A stretch of DNA of 64,000 nt, from positions 2,175,001-2,239,000 of the forward strand of contig WPIO01000022.1 in NCBI GenBank assembly GCA_009760855.2, written 5' to 3'. Below the pieces are notes generated by a model. It made no database searches and was not told the origin of the DNA. It saw nothing but the letters and a program-made list of their open reading frames with translations. The DNA is from Cristatella mucedo (taxonomy: Eukaryota > Bryozoa > Phylactolaemata > Cristatellidae). Positions 33,901 through 47,303 of this stretch are shown piece by piece; position 1 is the stretch's first letter, and every line of letters starts with the position of its first letter. The position numbers and the translations under genes are program-made.

Positions 33901-36900
33901 CATCTTAAGGAGTTTTTTTGTAAATTGAAAGCAATCTCGACGACTTTGAACACGTATAGAGCGAACGGGAACATGCTTGTCAAGAGCACTCCTGAGTGTC
34001 ATGTCCATCGCATCAGTGAGGGTATCGAGGCTGCCGGTCGAGTCTGAATGCAGATCAAGAAGGCCTGCATCACAAACAGATTTCAAAAACTTGTCCAAGT
34101 CAATGCTTTGTAAGTTACGTCGTTTGGAAAATTCGACATTACCCTGCACGTACGAGGGAGCAGGAACAGTAAACGAGCGATGTTCCACGACCACAGGACA
34201 GAGGCCTGGCTTCAGAGGCAATGTAGACCAGCTAGCCGTGCAACAGACGGTTCATCACGGCACACAAACTGCCGTGCATGGCTACCATGGTAACAGCGTG
34301 CAAATCTCAGCCACCGAGGTAACTGTAGCAGACGCGCACAGTATAGCCACCACAGCCACTCTGCGGCAGCGGCCAACGGCAGACCAAATCCATTCGGCGT
34401 GAGGAAGCTCTCACCTTCGACTGTGATGCGACGCCCGAGTCTTGTCGCAGTTTCTTGAAGCTGTCGAGCTGGTTTTCGAGATCCTATCCAAAAGGAGATA
34501 ACTGCCTAATCAAGGCGAGAACGACGAGCATCGGCCTTGACACAGCGAAGGCCGTAACCGCGATCCCCGAAGAGGTGGAGCGCTTGCGAAGCGGCGATGG
34601 CAGGATGTGCTTGGCGACCGACCTTGAGCACTTGCTGTGTCCTCTCCTGCTGCAGCTTGAGATGCTTCCGCATGGTTGCATCGGATGCGGCTCGCTGGAC
34701 GGCCTCCTGCAGCGAAGGACAGCGAGATAGGACATGATCATAAATATGATAGGAGAGTGAGAGCTATCACTGGCGAAAATTTTGCACGACTCGTCAAAAC
34801 TACAGACACGCGGCCACTGGTCCAGAGATACCAGCCCGAGTACTACCCTCGTCTTCGCGGTAGCTAACTTGCACCTTTTACCGTGGCATTCGCGTGGGTG
34901 GAGGATCTCCTCTCGCAAATAAGCGTCTGCAACTGGTTCGTGTTCTTCTTATCTTTTCAAACCCTTGACTGTCGCCTTCTTTACCATCAAGGGCAACTAT
35001 CACAACAACCAGATGATCGAAAGGAGAATGGACACACCGACGGACCGTCGCCATGGCGATGGGTCGTCATAGTGATCTTGGATCCACAAGTAAACACAAC
35101 AGTTCGAAGAACACGGATTGGATTCTTGAAATTAAAGCATGCTTTTGAACACTTGACATGTCTGCTACACCAAATCTACCTACAGCCTATAGGTCTAAGA
35201 CTAGGAGTAAAGTGCTCGCACTTCAAGGCCTAGGTCGTGGGTTCGAGTCCTGAAGCACATGATCCTTTATTGCCTGCTGCAGCAGGGTGATTTCCGAAAA
35301 AGTTCTTCTGCACCTATCTAAATGAGGCTTTTGAATCAGCCAGCCTTCATTTCTTCTTTTTACTACGTGCATAGCACTTTGAATGGGTGTTCCTTGTACA
35401 TCCTAGGGTTTGAGCATTCCATTTTGAAGCCCTGTAATCCGAATAGTGCTGCCATTCCAGCGGTGGCTACATTTAGTCCGAGGACACAAAGGTGAAAAGG
35501 CTTTCAATCTTTATTCGAACTGAGGACTCAAAATGCCGAATAACTACTGTTACTGAACTTAATCGTCATATGAAGCTATGATTGCATCGAGCTAAGTGCT
35601 ACAGTACGATGGTTGTTGTGGCACAACGTTTGATGCATATGAAATCAACCCATATAGTTGTGACTGTACCTACGTCCTATACGAACGAGCCCCTAAATAG
35701 AAGTCAGTTGCTGATTTGCTGATTGCCAGTCAGCTGATGATAGAAGAGCTAGCGTGCAATTAGCATGGATAAATGGAAATGACAAAATGCACTGTCACAG
35801 TTGAAATTGAAAATGTAAATTTGCATTTGCAAATTTTTTTTAAACTCTACGGTACGTCCATATGCCCATAATCGCAAGTGTGCTGATTCAATAGTCAGCA
35901 CTGACATATGGGAAGAGAGCCCATGCAAACAAAAATGTAAAAGGCATTCTCAAAGTTGTGTAGGTGCAATGCTGTAGAGTCTGTATAGCGCTCTCAAAGT
36001 CTAAGTGGCTTTCAGTATGCATTCTGTAACCAACAGACTCATCTCACGCAAGTCTCAGCCAAAGACGCATCTGTTCTCGTCACCGTTACTTCGTCCCAAG
36101 GATGTTTCTTTTTGCACCGGTGTGATTTTCGTACCTGTGCATGACTCAGTGCACGTTACTAGTCAGATGTCTTACTAACCGGTGGCCGTGAGTTTATTCA
36201 CGTTTGCTTTAGCCTGCTGGCCTAAGCATGATACTTGTTTGCTTTTGCATGCCTAATACCGTTCATGTCACGAAGACGGGGTAATTATTCTCTCTCATAT
36301 GGTTTTAAAGTGCCTAAGATTAATCTCTCTTGAAACTAGGGTCGTGATAGCCCATGAGGTAAGTTGCTAGCTCTCCACGACCGTGGTAGTGGGTTCGAAT
36401 CCTGAAGTGGGCCATCCTTTACTGCCTACTGCAAGCAGTGGTGATAGCCATTAATTAAGGCTCTTCTGCTGCTATACAAAATGAGGCTGTTAAATCAGTT
36501 AATATTTTTAGGAAGCTATACAAACGACCTATTATTATTTCATTAGTAGTAATGACAACAAAACATAGCATTAACATAGCATTGGAAGACACCTAAATCT
36601 CTTTCTAGGCACTTTACGCTCATAGGAAAGAAAACGTGTCAGTAGGTAAGTGAAAACAAGCACAATTTCTGTATGAATAAGCACACGAGGGACAATTCAC
36701 ACGAGCCTGCTTCATAACATTGCTAAAATTCGGGCTTGTTTAGATAAGGATACCACGTCCAAGTTAATCCGTGCATTCGTGACATCCCGTCTCGACTTCT
36801 GCAACTCATTGCTTACTGGCCTACCAGCATGTGCGATCAGGCGATTGCAGCTGGTGCAAAACTCCGCAGCTAGGCTTGTCTGTCGTGAGCGTCGCAACCG

Positions 36901-39900
36901 TGCATTTAATTCGTATGCTCCCAAAGCCTGCAACTCACTCCCGACCTTCGTCAGAACATCCCCTGATCTGACCACATTTAAAAAGAACTTAAAAACACAC
37001 CTATTTAGGACAGCATTTAGTGGGTCCCTGTGATTCGTCCTTCATGTGCTTATGCGTGCTGACACTGTGCATGCTGCCAATAACCACATTTGTATGCTGA
37101 CCCTGTGCATTTCACCCCTAACCATGTTATTCATTTTGTTTGTTTATCAAGCATGATACTACTCACCATTCAATTGCATTTTCCTTTGCAGCAAATGTAA
37201 AGTGCCTAGAGAGAGATTGAGTTCTCTGAGGGCACTTTATCAAGTGCATTATTATTATTATTAGTAACCCAGTAGATGCTGTGAGGAACACGTTGGGTTT
37301 TAGCTTCTTTTTAATGGTCAAGTCAAGAGATGTCGTGACGTCGGTTAGGAGCAAGTACCAGGCTTTGGGAGCATACGAACTGAAAGCACAATTTCCGAAG
37401 CATTTGAGGCTGGTTTGAGGCACAGCTAAATGACTTGTCAGAAAAGCCAGTGGTGCGATGTGAAGCTTGGTAATTAAGTATTTCCTATGAGCAGGCCGGA
37501 GAGAGAGAGAGAGAGAGAGAGAATGAAGGGACGTATAAAAGCGAGTTGTAGAACCTTTGGTTCGATACACTGCCGTATGCCGGGGAGCCAGTGCCACCCA
37601 GTGAGAAAAAGTGTAATACAGCAGCTGATATGTTAATGACAAATTTGGCCTAGCTCTTAAGTCGTGCACCCAACTGTAAGCTTCCTATTGCACATGCAGA
37701 AAGACCTGCAAGTAAAGAATTAAACAAGTCATGAGAGGATGTCACAAATGGATGGACCCGCTTGGGATTTGCTACCTTTGTCTAAGCAGGCCCGACTTTT
37801 TGCAATGTTACATAAGCAGACTCGACTGCAGAGATGATGTCGTCATCTTATGAAAGGCCATCTTGGAACAGAACAGCGAGATTGCTTGTGGATGCCACAG
37901 GAGATATGTAGCAACAGCTGGCTACCCAACTACTTGCTTGCCCAGACGCCAGGTTAGCTCAATTCAGGTCGGCCAAATTGGCCTGATCAGACCTCTTCTT
38001 TCCTCTACAGTGGCAAAAGAAATGGTCGAGAACCAGACCATATGCTATATTCCAGCAACGAATGCAGGTGCAAATAGATATGCTGGCCAGGCCCATTTTG
38101 ATGGTTGGGCTTTGCTATTTGTAAGGAATACTAAGTTTTCCGATAAATAGTAGCTTGGTTATGTAAGGTACACAAAGACAGTGGCCTAAACTAAGGATAA
38201 TCCAGGAGCAAAGACACGGATGTCATTAGGTAATATAAATGCCATTTTTTAAGAGTAGGAGCCTAGTACTTAGCTACATTTTTCGTGTGTAATACATTCT
38301 TGGCTGGTCTTGCGATGGGTTTCAGTGAGTGTTTGCTTTCATTCAATTTTATGTATGTGGCTTGCCACTACTAATAAACAATACTTAGGTGTACAATATA
38401 ATACAATACTTAGGTGTACAATACTTAGGTGAACAATACTCATAAATGTGTGACATCACGTCAGGACCCTATGTAGATCACTACTTGTAGGTCTGCCAGG
38501 CTGCAAAATTAGATTGCTTACAGTTCGTGCAAACCTTTGCACCTAGGCTTGTCACAACTGCTGCATTACACCACTTTGACAGATCTGAAGTGGTGCCCCC
38601 TCAAGCAGTGTATCGACTTCAAGATCATGCCACTCACTTTTCGGTACCTTCATTCTTTCTCTCCAAATCTGCTTATCTGAAATACTTCTTCATTATGCAC
38701 CCCATAGTACCACTTGCTCCTCCTCTAACTCTGGTCGTTCGGTTGTGTCTCTAACCAATCTCAAAATCTTTGGAGACGAAGCTGTCAGTTCTTATGCTCC
38801 CAAAGCCTGGAACTCACTACCAACTGACGTCACGACATCTACTATATTGACGACATCAAAAAAACTAGACACCATCTGTTCATCACAGCTTTTGCTGCAT
38901 CCGTATGGATTGCACATTGTGAGCTTGGTATGCATGCTGAAAGTATGCATGCTGATACTGTGGATGCTGTAACTGTGGGTGCTGAAACTGTGCGTGTCAT
39001 CACTAAGCAATTGACATGCTTCCGACCTAGCACATATAAAGCGCTAGAATGGGATAAAGTTCTCTTAGGATGTTATATCAATATGTTTATCAGTATCATA
39101 ATTATTATTAACACAAGAGCACACTTGAGGTTGCTGCTACTTTTAGGCCAAAAGAGAACAAAAATAAAAAAGATCAACGCTCGGCCTTAACTGCTCTTGA
39201 TACTGAAGCAAAGCATCGGGCTGCCATCAGGCGATCTGCACTTACTTTACGGTAGTCATCTACTTTGAGCAGTGGTCTCCCAGACGCAGCTAACTCAGTC
39301 TAAATAAAAGATACAATGGGATAAAAGGATAACTTGGAGGACGAGACAAAGCACAACAAGATGCATGATGCACAGCAACCACAAAAACTTCTTGCTCGGC
39401 AATACAATACAAACGTAGGCAATAGCAAACAAAACATATGGGCAACATCACTCTGTGTAATAGTTTACAGAGTGAGGGCGGCAGCAATGCTATTTGACAC
39501 TTGAGCATTGATCACCTGGTCACGAAACGGCCATTGCAGGACGAACATCGGGTGTGCAAAGAGTGCGGCCTGCCGCTAGTGAAACGTTGGTGTGCTTTAT
39601 AAGCCAGATTATGACTGCCGGCATATTTTCCGTAGTTCCTGAGTTACTATTATTAGGAGCCGGTTGTGACGTAATCAATGGTCAAGAAGCAAAAAGTAAA
39701 AGCTGTGTAATAATATTCAGGCAGCTGCACTCTGCACCTCGAGTCAAGCAGTCAGCTGTGCTCTAGGCGCTGAGCCAGGCAGTTAAGTTTCGGTCTGCGC
39801 GGTCCTACTAAAGTGTCGTTGTACCCTATGGCTTGTGCTGGACACCGGTAACCCTCTGTGGCTATCGAATAGACTTCTTTATGCAATAGATATGGACTTG

Positions 39901-42900
39901 TTATAGGCGCTCTCTTAATTTTAGCCGTCTTCCATCGGCATAGTACCTAGATGCATTGGTGCTACAACGTATAAGTCGCTGGCTCTGAATCCAGGTTCAG
40001 GCTTCACCGGTATTTATCGCACGTCGGTAAGTACTAGAATCGTAACGATCACTGTGCTTCCGGCCTAAGGACATTAGTGCCGAAGCCACTTCAGCACTTG
40101 TGGCACTAAGACTTAGGGCTAAGATAAGGAAACTCATAATCAGACCTCACTGAACATAAGCAGGACAGCTAACCTCCAAAGTTCCTGGCTAGTTGTATTT
40201 GCCTCACCAACCGGTCCTGAGCAACTGAGGGAAACTAAGACATTAATGTGCAAACCAGCCAAGCTACAAACCGGTACCTGTAGTGGTTAAGTAATTCGAC
40301 CTAATATCGCTCAGGATTAACAGATATTGAAACTGCGGATGGGAGCTGCGTACAGCCATAAGAAACTGCGTACCATGGCTGAGCATCGAGCAAGTGACAG
40401 ACGAACATGTTCTATGTCACACTGAGTCAGTTATGGCATCATCTAATATCAATCCAAGGTGGTGGAGTCGTAGGTAGAATGAGAAGCAGTGCTGGGAATA
40501 GGTGGATGGCTCAGACTCAAATTGAACATCTACACTGATATGCTGACCGTCACCAAGCCATCTGCCAAGAAGCAGAAAACTTACAATCCACGAGAAAACA
40601 AGACTAATCCATAAACAGTTGCTTATATTACAACTGTACACCTAAATTATAATAGCATTCCTATCCCATCCATTCTACTGTCTGTACACAACCAAGTGAG
40701 CATGGATGGAGCAGACAATAATTCCAGCACGTGAAACAAGAGCAACCTTCATAGCAGCAAGAGACCTGTTTATCAGTCGATAGGATGCTACAATCAAATT
40801 TGTAATCAGGCGCATTAGAATTTCTAATGCCAGCTATGGATCAGCCTGAATATGCCACGGAAAATAAGTTAGACACAGATGACCACAACGAACAGCCATG
40901 CCACTAAACTTTTGCACCACAAGCGTACCTTCCTCCGTAGCAGTGCAAGGTACACCATAAGTCCATACCCTGAAGCAGCATCGTTCGAGGTCCTACACGG
41001 AAGAAGGGCACTGTTGTGAGATGAAAAATTGCATTAATAAGGAGGTAAAATATAAAGGACCAGAAATGTTATGATATAGCACCACAAACACCGGCATAAT
41101 TTAATAGAACTGTAAGCGGCAGCACACACAATTCGACATGCCAGATCAGTTTAGCATTATGAAGCACACGAACGCCTGGCAGGCAGCTTGCGAACAAAAA
41201 CCACACGGTACATGTTTGCCGTCTATGCTGCCGAGTATGGCTAGCTAGTGAGTCGAATCAAGACTGAGACAGCAAAGGAAATTACCTGTAATTTTATCAT
41301 CATATCGTTGGCCTATAGTCTTACATAAGGTATTATGACCATGGGTGGCAGTTATTAGATATAACTCCTAGTTGATCGGATTACCGTTAAACGAAGGTTG
41401 CCGTTAAACGAAGGTTGCCGGCAAAATACTGCGTAAAACGTAGAATTAGTTTAGATCCAATAGGATGTCAGAGCTTAAGCCTCTTAATGTAGACGGGTTA
41501 AGGGATACTTTAGGTGACTCACACTCTTTAACGCCTCTGCAGCTTGTATTGCTGACATTTGAAATCAGATGGCAGAAGACTGTATCAAACTAATTAATGT
41601 TAAAAACCAGCTAGACAGTAGTAGCAAATCTAGCGTCATTCGGAAAATAAAAAGCCTAACACTCAAAATTGATTTGGGCAGCTTATTTAATGTTGCTCCA
41701 AGATGGAATCTGAATTTCAAATTCAAAAATAACCATTCACTAGACGACCACATCAGCCGGCCAGTCAAGTCTACACACTTTCAGCGACTAAAACTTGTAA
41801 AACAAATTCTGGCGAGCTTAGATAACTACACAACAGCCATGTTGGGCCATGCATTTGAGGCATCGAGTCTAGATTTTTTTAAAGTTAGCACTAAACTCTG
41901 CAGCAAGGCTTGTGTGTCATTAATGTCACAATTACCATATCACATCACTCGTCACGGATCTGCACTGGCTGCCTATCAAGCAGCGTATAAAGTTTAAGGT
42001 TCTGTCACTCACGGTTAGGCTCCTTCGTTCTATCGCTTTTGCGTACCTGTGTGAAATACTTCCCAATCAGGCTTCCTGTAATATTACCTGCTTTTATTAC
42101 TCAAGTCGTTTAGCTCTGCTTCTAATTAAACCTCAAATCCATTGGAGGCCGTGCCTCCAGTCCCTATGCTCCTTAAGCAGGAACCCACTACCAACTGACA
42201 TCACAACATCCTCAAACTTGACGATATTTGAAAGACGATAAAACATCATATTCCTCACAGCATTTGCTCCACAGTTGTGAACTGTCTTTCTTGCGCTTAT
42301 GCATGGAGTAATTGGCCATGCTATTACCAATCAATGAATCATGCTTCAGCCGTTGAAACGGCATACCATTCACCGAGGTCTTCCTGAAAGCTACTAAACA
42401 ATTTTTTTAAGTGCAAAAAGTTCTTACAACATATTATCCAGGTTTGGCTAAGAGGATCCTTATCAACACATTAACATACGGGTACATTGACCACCCAAGG
42501 ACAATACACACAGGCCTTTGCTACAATCAGGGCTCGTCATGCATACCGGTTAGAGGAATGGAGCTAAGGCAAACCATACGCAGAGCAGCTGGGTATTGCA
42601 TATACCTTAGAAGCATGGAGGACACACCCAGACGACTCTCAGCTTCCGTCACGGCAGTGTAAAAGCTCGAAGAATGTATCTACAGCAAAGTAAACGTAAT
42701 TTCCTTGATGTCAGCCCGCGCACGCGCGCACACACTCAAACACATACATGCACGTGCGTGCATGCACGCATGCACGTGCAAGCACGCACACGCACTAGTT
42801 CCTGGTCGCTCGCAGGCTCAAAGGGTCAAACAAACAAAGCCATTGCAGCAGCAAATGAACCTTGGGCGAAGACGAGGCAGCATCGCAACACTTGTTGATT

Positions 42901-45900
42901 AGCCGGTGCAGCACTTCCTTGTTTATGCTGCAAACATAAAGACCACGGTGATTGCAAGACTGAGTCCGAGAGAGTTAATGGCAACATAGAAAGGCCACTA
43001 TTTATCGACGTTGTAGCAGCTAACAGATATAATGCAGAGTGCAATCGGCGTCGGTGCCAATGTTTGTAACTCCCTCCCCAATCGCCGACAAAGCAAGAAA
43101 GTGTCAGCTTGTACTGACTTTGGCACTGTACCGATTCGTAACAGCTATGCCAACCTTCACTTATCACCTAGAGCTGGCATACTAGGTAAGGCAGTAGCTT
43201 TTCACGACTCAGTGCCGAGTTCGTGGGTTCAAATCCTGCGGTGGGCGATCCATTATTGTCGCTGCAAGCGGCGGTGGTGATAGCCTTAAAGGCTCTTCTG
43301 TCGCTACACAAAAGAGGCTCTTTTAAATCAGCTAGTATTTTTGTTAGAGCCCAGCTCCACGTACTATGCTGATTCTTGTCGCCCTGTGGCTTCATGCTGC
43401 CGCTACTCAATATATGGGACCCCAAATTTCTAGACATGCTCATCTCGCAGTCTTGTGTTTTGCAAGAGCACAACCGTTAGCATGTGCGAATCCTGGTCAA
43501 CCTAGTATGGATGAGCAGTCGGCGTGCCAGGGATTACTGCCAGCTGTTCTTCGCACACAAACTCCGTGGTGCCTCCATGTCATCACACATATGGCTGCGG
43601 GTATTTCCTTTCACTCAAGATGTGAAGAATGATGCAGTCTGAATAATGCAGCCCCATGCCTCCATGTCCCATTCTCACAACAATAACGTCCAGACAAGGC
43701 CACGCAGTACTCGGGAGTGAGTCCCATTCAATAGTAGTGCTCAAAAAGTAAAGCAAAGTCAATTTGCAAAACTTCAACTAATGTGACGTTCTAACTAGAT
43801 TCTTACCCACATTCATGCTGATGGAAGCAAATTAATGATCGATTGGAGTGAGATTTCAGATGACATGACGTGTGTGTGCATACGCCTGGCATACTGACAA
43901 CAGAAGAGGTCATGCAGATGGCTCTGAAGAATCCGATCAGATCTTGGCCCAGTTTGCCCACACATACACTACAATTATTTTATGCTTATAAATAGCAAAT
44001 TAGGCTACTTAGCAAAAATGAAATAAAATGCATATAGTCATTGGTCAGGGCGGTGACCTTCTCCACGGAAAATGCAATGAATAAAAATAAATAGAAATGA
44101 AACACCACATCTTTACGCAGCAAAGTAGTTGCACTAGACATCATGCATAAGCTACAAGGAAGTTGATCAGAGAAGCAATCGACCAACAGTAGCAGCAGCA
44201 GCACGATCCGAAGAACCCATAAAGAGAGCATCTCGCATGGTCAACATAGGCACAACTACAAACATGAAGAATGATAGTGGAAAACATAAAACAGGCTTCA
44301 ACCTTAAGAGACCTCGCACAAAACCATAGCAATTGGTGCCACCCAGCCACAGAACTTGCCAGGCAGGGCGTGACAGCATGCGACACGCGAGCCAGGTCAA
44401 ACTGCGAAAAACAACGCTCCTACCAACATTCAGCCTGCAGCAACCACAAGCAGCAGCCTTGACATTGTCACGCCTTGGCTGCTGCTCGCTAAGTGGCAGT
44501 GCAGGTTGCAAGCGACAGCTACGACCCAAAAACTTATGAGGCGAGAGATGACCAGTCATGACAGTGAGTGACCACAGTCTCCAAGCAGGTGCTGAGCTCG
44601 TTTTGCCAACCGCCACAGAATCTGAGGATCATCTCTCAAAGTCTTGGCCCAAACGAAAAGGATTATGAAAGCTGTCAAGCGCTCGGTCACCCTAACCTGG
44701 CCCCCATCTCCCAGTGCACAGCATGCTTCTAACCACATTTGAGTTGGTACATCGATGCCCAGCAAGCACACGTTTACGATATATACACTATGCCTAATAA
44801 TGCACACTACAAAGCTATGAAGTAACCAGCCCTTTTATGCCCCTTTGGCATTGTGCTGCAAAAGCTGGATCCGTGAATGCTGCTGTCCTGCAGCAAGAAT
44901 CACAACTGCAGATAGTCTCCCAGCAGATGCTCCCTCTGCCAAGGGACTTATGTGACTTCTTCCAAGAATAGTGCTGACACATACACAAGGAGGAACAAGC
45001 AGAGCCGTATGCAGCCTCTGGCCTGGCCATGGACGATGGTCGCTTTGGATAAATCGAGCTGCTTGGAAACCTTTCACGGACAAAAGATGATGAAAGCGGG
45101 CTACCAGCAACCAGTCCTTCCCAGACTCACAGCACATCAACAATTACTCTGATCTTTGAATACGTATCGATTAGTGGTGTCACCCAGAACATGACTGTGC
45201 GACAGTGCATGACCTCTCATTTGGATTCTAGACTCATATCTCTGACCCCTGACTCGTGGAGCCACTCTCTCACAAGAGATGTTCCAAAGTGACCTTTTGT
45301 TAGACGACCAAATCAGCTCCACAATCAAGTCTGCCTACTTTCAGCTACATAACATTACTAAAATTCGGGCTTGTTTAGACAAGGATACCTCTCGCCTGAG
45401 TTGGTTCATGCATTTGTGACATCCCAACTCCACTTCTGTAACTCACTGTTTGCTGGCCTACCGGCATGTGCAATCAGGTGCTTACAGCTGATGCCAAACT
45501 CTGCAGCTAAGCTTGCCTGCTGTGAGCGTCACAGTTGCCAACATCACACCACCTCTCGCCGACCTGCACTGGCTACCAGTCAAGCAACAGCATCGACTTA
45601 AGGTTTTGTCGCTCACTTTTAGGTCCCTTCATTCTTTGGCTCCAGCCTACCTATCTGATCTACTCCCCAACCAGGCCAAGCATCGTACGACCCGCTTTTC
45701 GGAATCTAACTGTATACCTATACCTCGTACAAACCTCAAATCCTTTGGAGACCGTGCATTTAGTTCGTACACTCCCAAAGCCTGAAAACTCACTCCCGAC
45801 TTGCGTCACGACATCCCTTGACTTGACCACATTTAAAAAGAAACTAAAAACGCACCTATTTATGACAGCCTTTAGTGGGTCCCTGTGATTCGTCCTTTGT

Positions 45901-47261
45901 GTGCTTATGCATGCTGACACTGTGCATGCTGCCACTAACCACACCTGCATGCTGCCACTAACCACACCTGAATGACACCCCTAACCATGTTATTCGCGTT
46001 GTTTATCAAGCATGATACCACTCACCATTCGATCGCGTTTCCTTTGCAGCAAATGTAAAGCGCCTAGAAAGAGATTAAGTTATCTGAGTGTGTTTATCAA
46101 GTGCATTATTATTATTATTGTAGTAGAAATTCTCTCCAGCATAACACCCACATGGTCTTTGTGGCTTTGTGGAGTCACAGACGGAGATATAGTAACATTA
46201 ATTAAGCCTATGTATTTTCTCACACTTCTTTCGATCACCCGACTTTTAACTGATAGCTATTTCTTAACCGGATACATGACTGTGGGTGATCAGGAAGCAA
46301 TTCTCTCCTGATGTATTTCGGCGCCACTGCTACCATTCAGTTTACCTAAGAGAATGCTTCGTCTGCTTTCATTCAGAGTCGTGTCATACGGTATTCTCAA
46401 ACATTCCTAAATCCTTTGATGCTGTTGAGAAACCCAGCAGAATATTGAATCTTGTTGACCATAAAAAACTGCATTGATCACAAGCCATGAGTATGACAAT
46501 GTGACGCAGATCCTCACTGAGTTCTGCCAATCTTATGGCATCGCAGCTCAATGCCCACACCAAGGCAAAGCAAGGTCAAGGAAGGACGGGGAAGTCAGTA
46601 AATGAGCCACCGATTAATAGGACAGAGCTCATTTATTATACTATCTGCCATCGAGTATAAGGAACTTGCTATGCACGACGCCCAAATCCCTTCATATACT
46701 CATTATATAATATATATATTATATATATATTATATATTCATATAAACCAAAAAAGAAAATCATATGGAAAGCACCGGCAAGAAAACCTTGCAATCAAACC
46801 TGTCAGCAAAATCGGCAATCTGAGCCACAGCTGCAGTAGCGTCACACTGCCCTACAAGGAGGATCAAGGTGCCAGACACTGTACACGCTGTTGATCCAAG
46901 AATCATCGTGCCTTCGCGATGTAGTCGGTGTCAAGGCGATAAACAAAAAAGAGCACTGCACTGAGGCAACTGAACTGCACGGCTAGAATGGGAACTTTTC
47001 GACAAGCGAGCAGGACTCACTTTTCAGCAACGGATTTCCTGTAGTCAAATGAGACGTCGGTAAGCATTCGGCTACACCACTCCATCAGAAGCTTTGCACC
47101 GATACTCTCAGTCCTCTGTGCTGGCTTCCTCTCTGAGAATTACCCCACAACAACAATGGTTGATCAGATAGTCATTAAGATGAAAACAATAATACCGAGT
47201 TCCAGGATATAAAGTAGTTCTTTAGAACATATATACATACACTATGTATCCACATATGTCA

Positions 47262-47303
<42 letters not shown>

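Larger units (their letters stand above)
31773..34221 (-). mobile_element. LINE-A, 5'-truncated L2/CR1-type retrotransposon
   Basis: About 2.45 kb. The 3' end lies at 31773 with ATGTA repeats (31773-31798), then the conserved 3' segment. Coding spans 34221-31841 and lacks most of the apurinic-type endonuclease normally upstream. It lies in intron 3 of the coiled-coil gene, same strand, and takes up most of that 2.8 kb intron. Confidence 0.92.
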
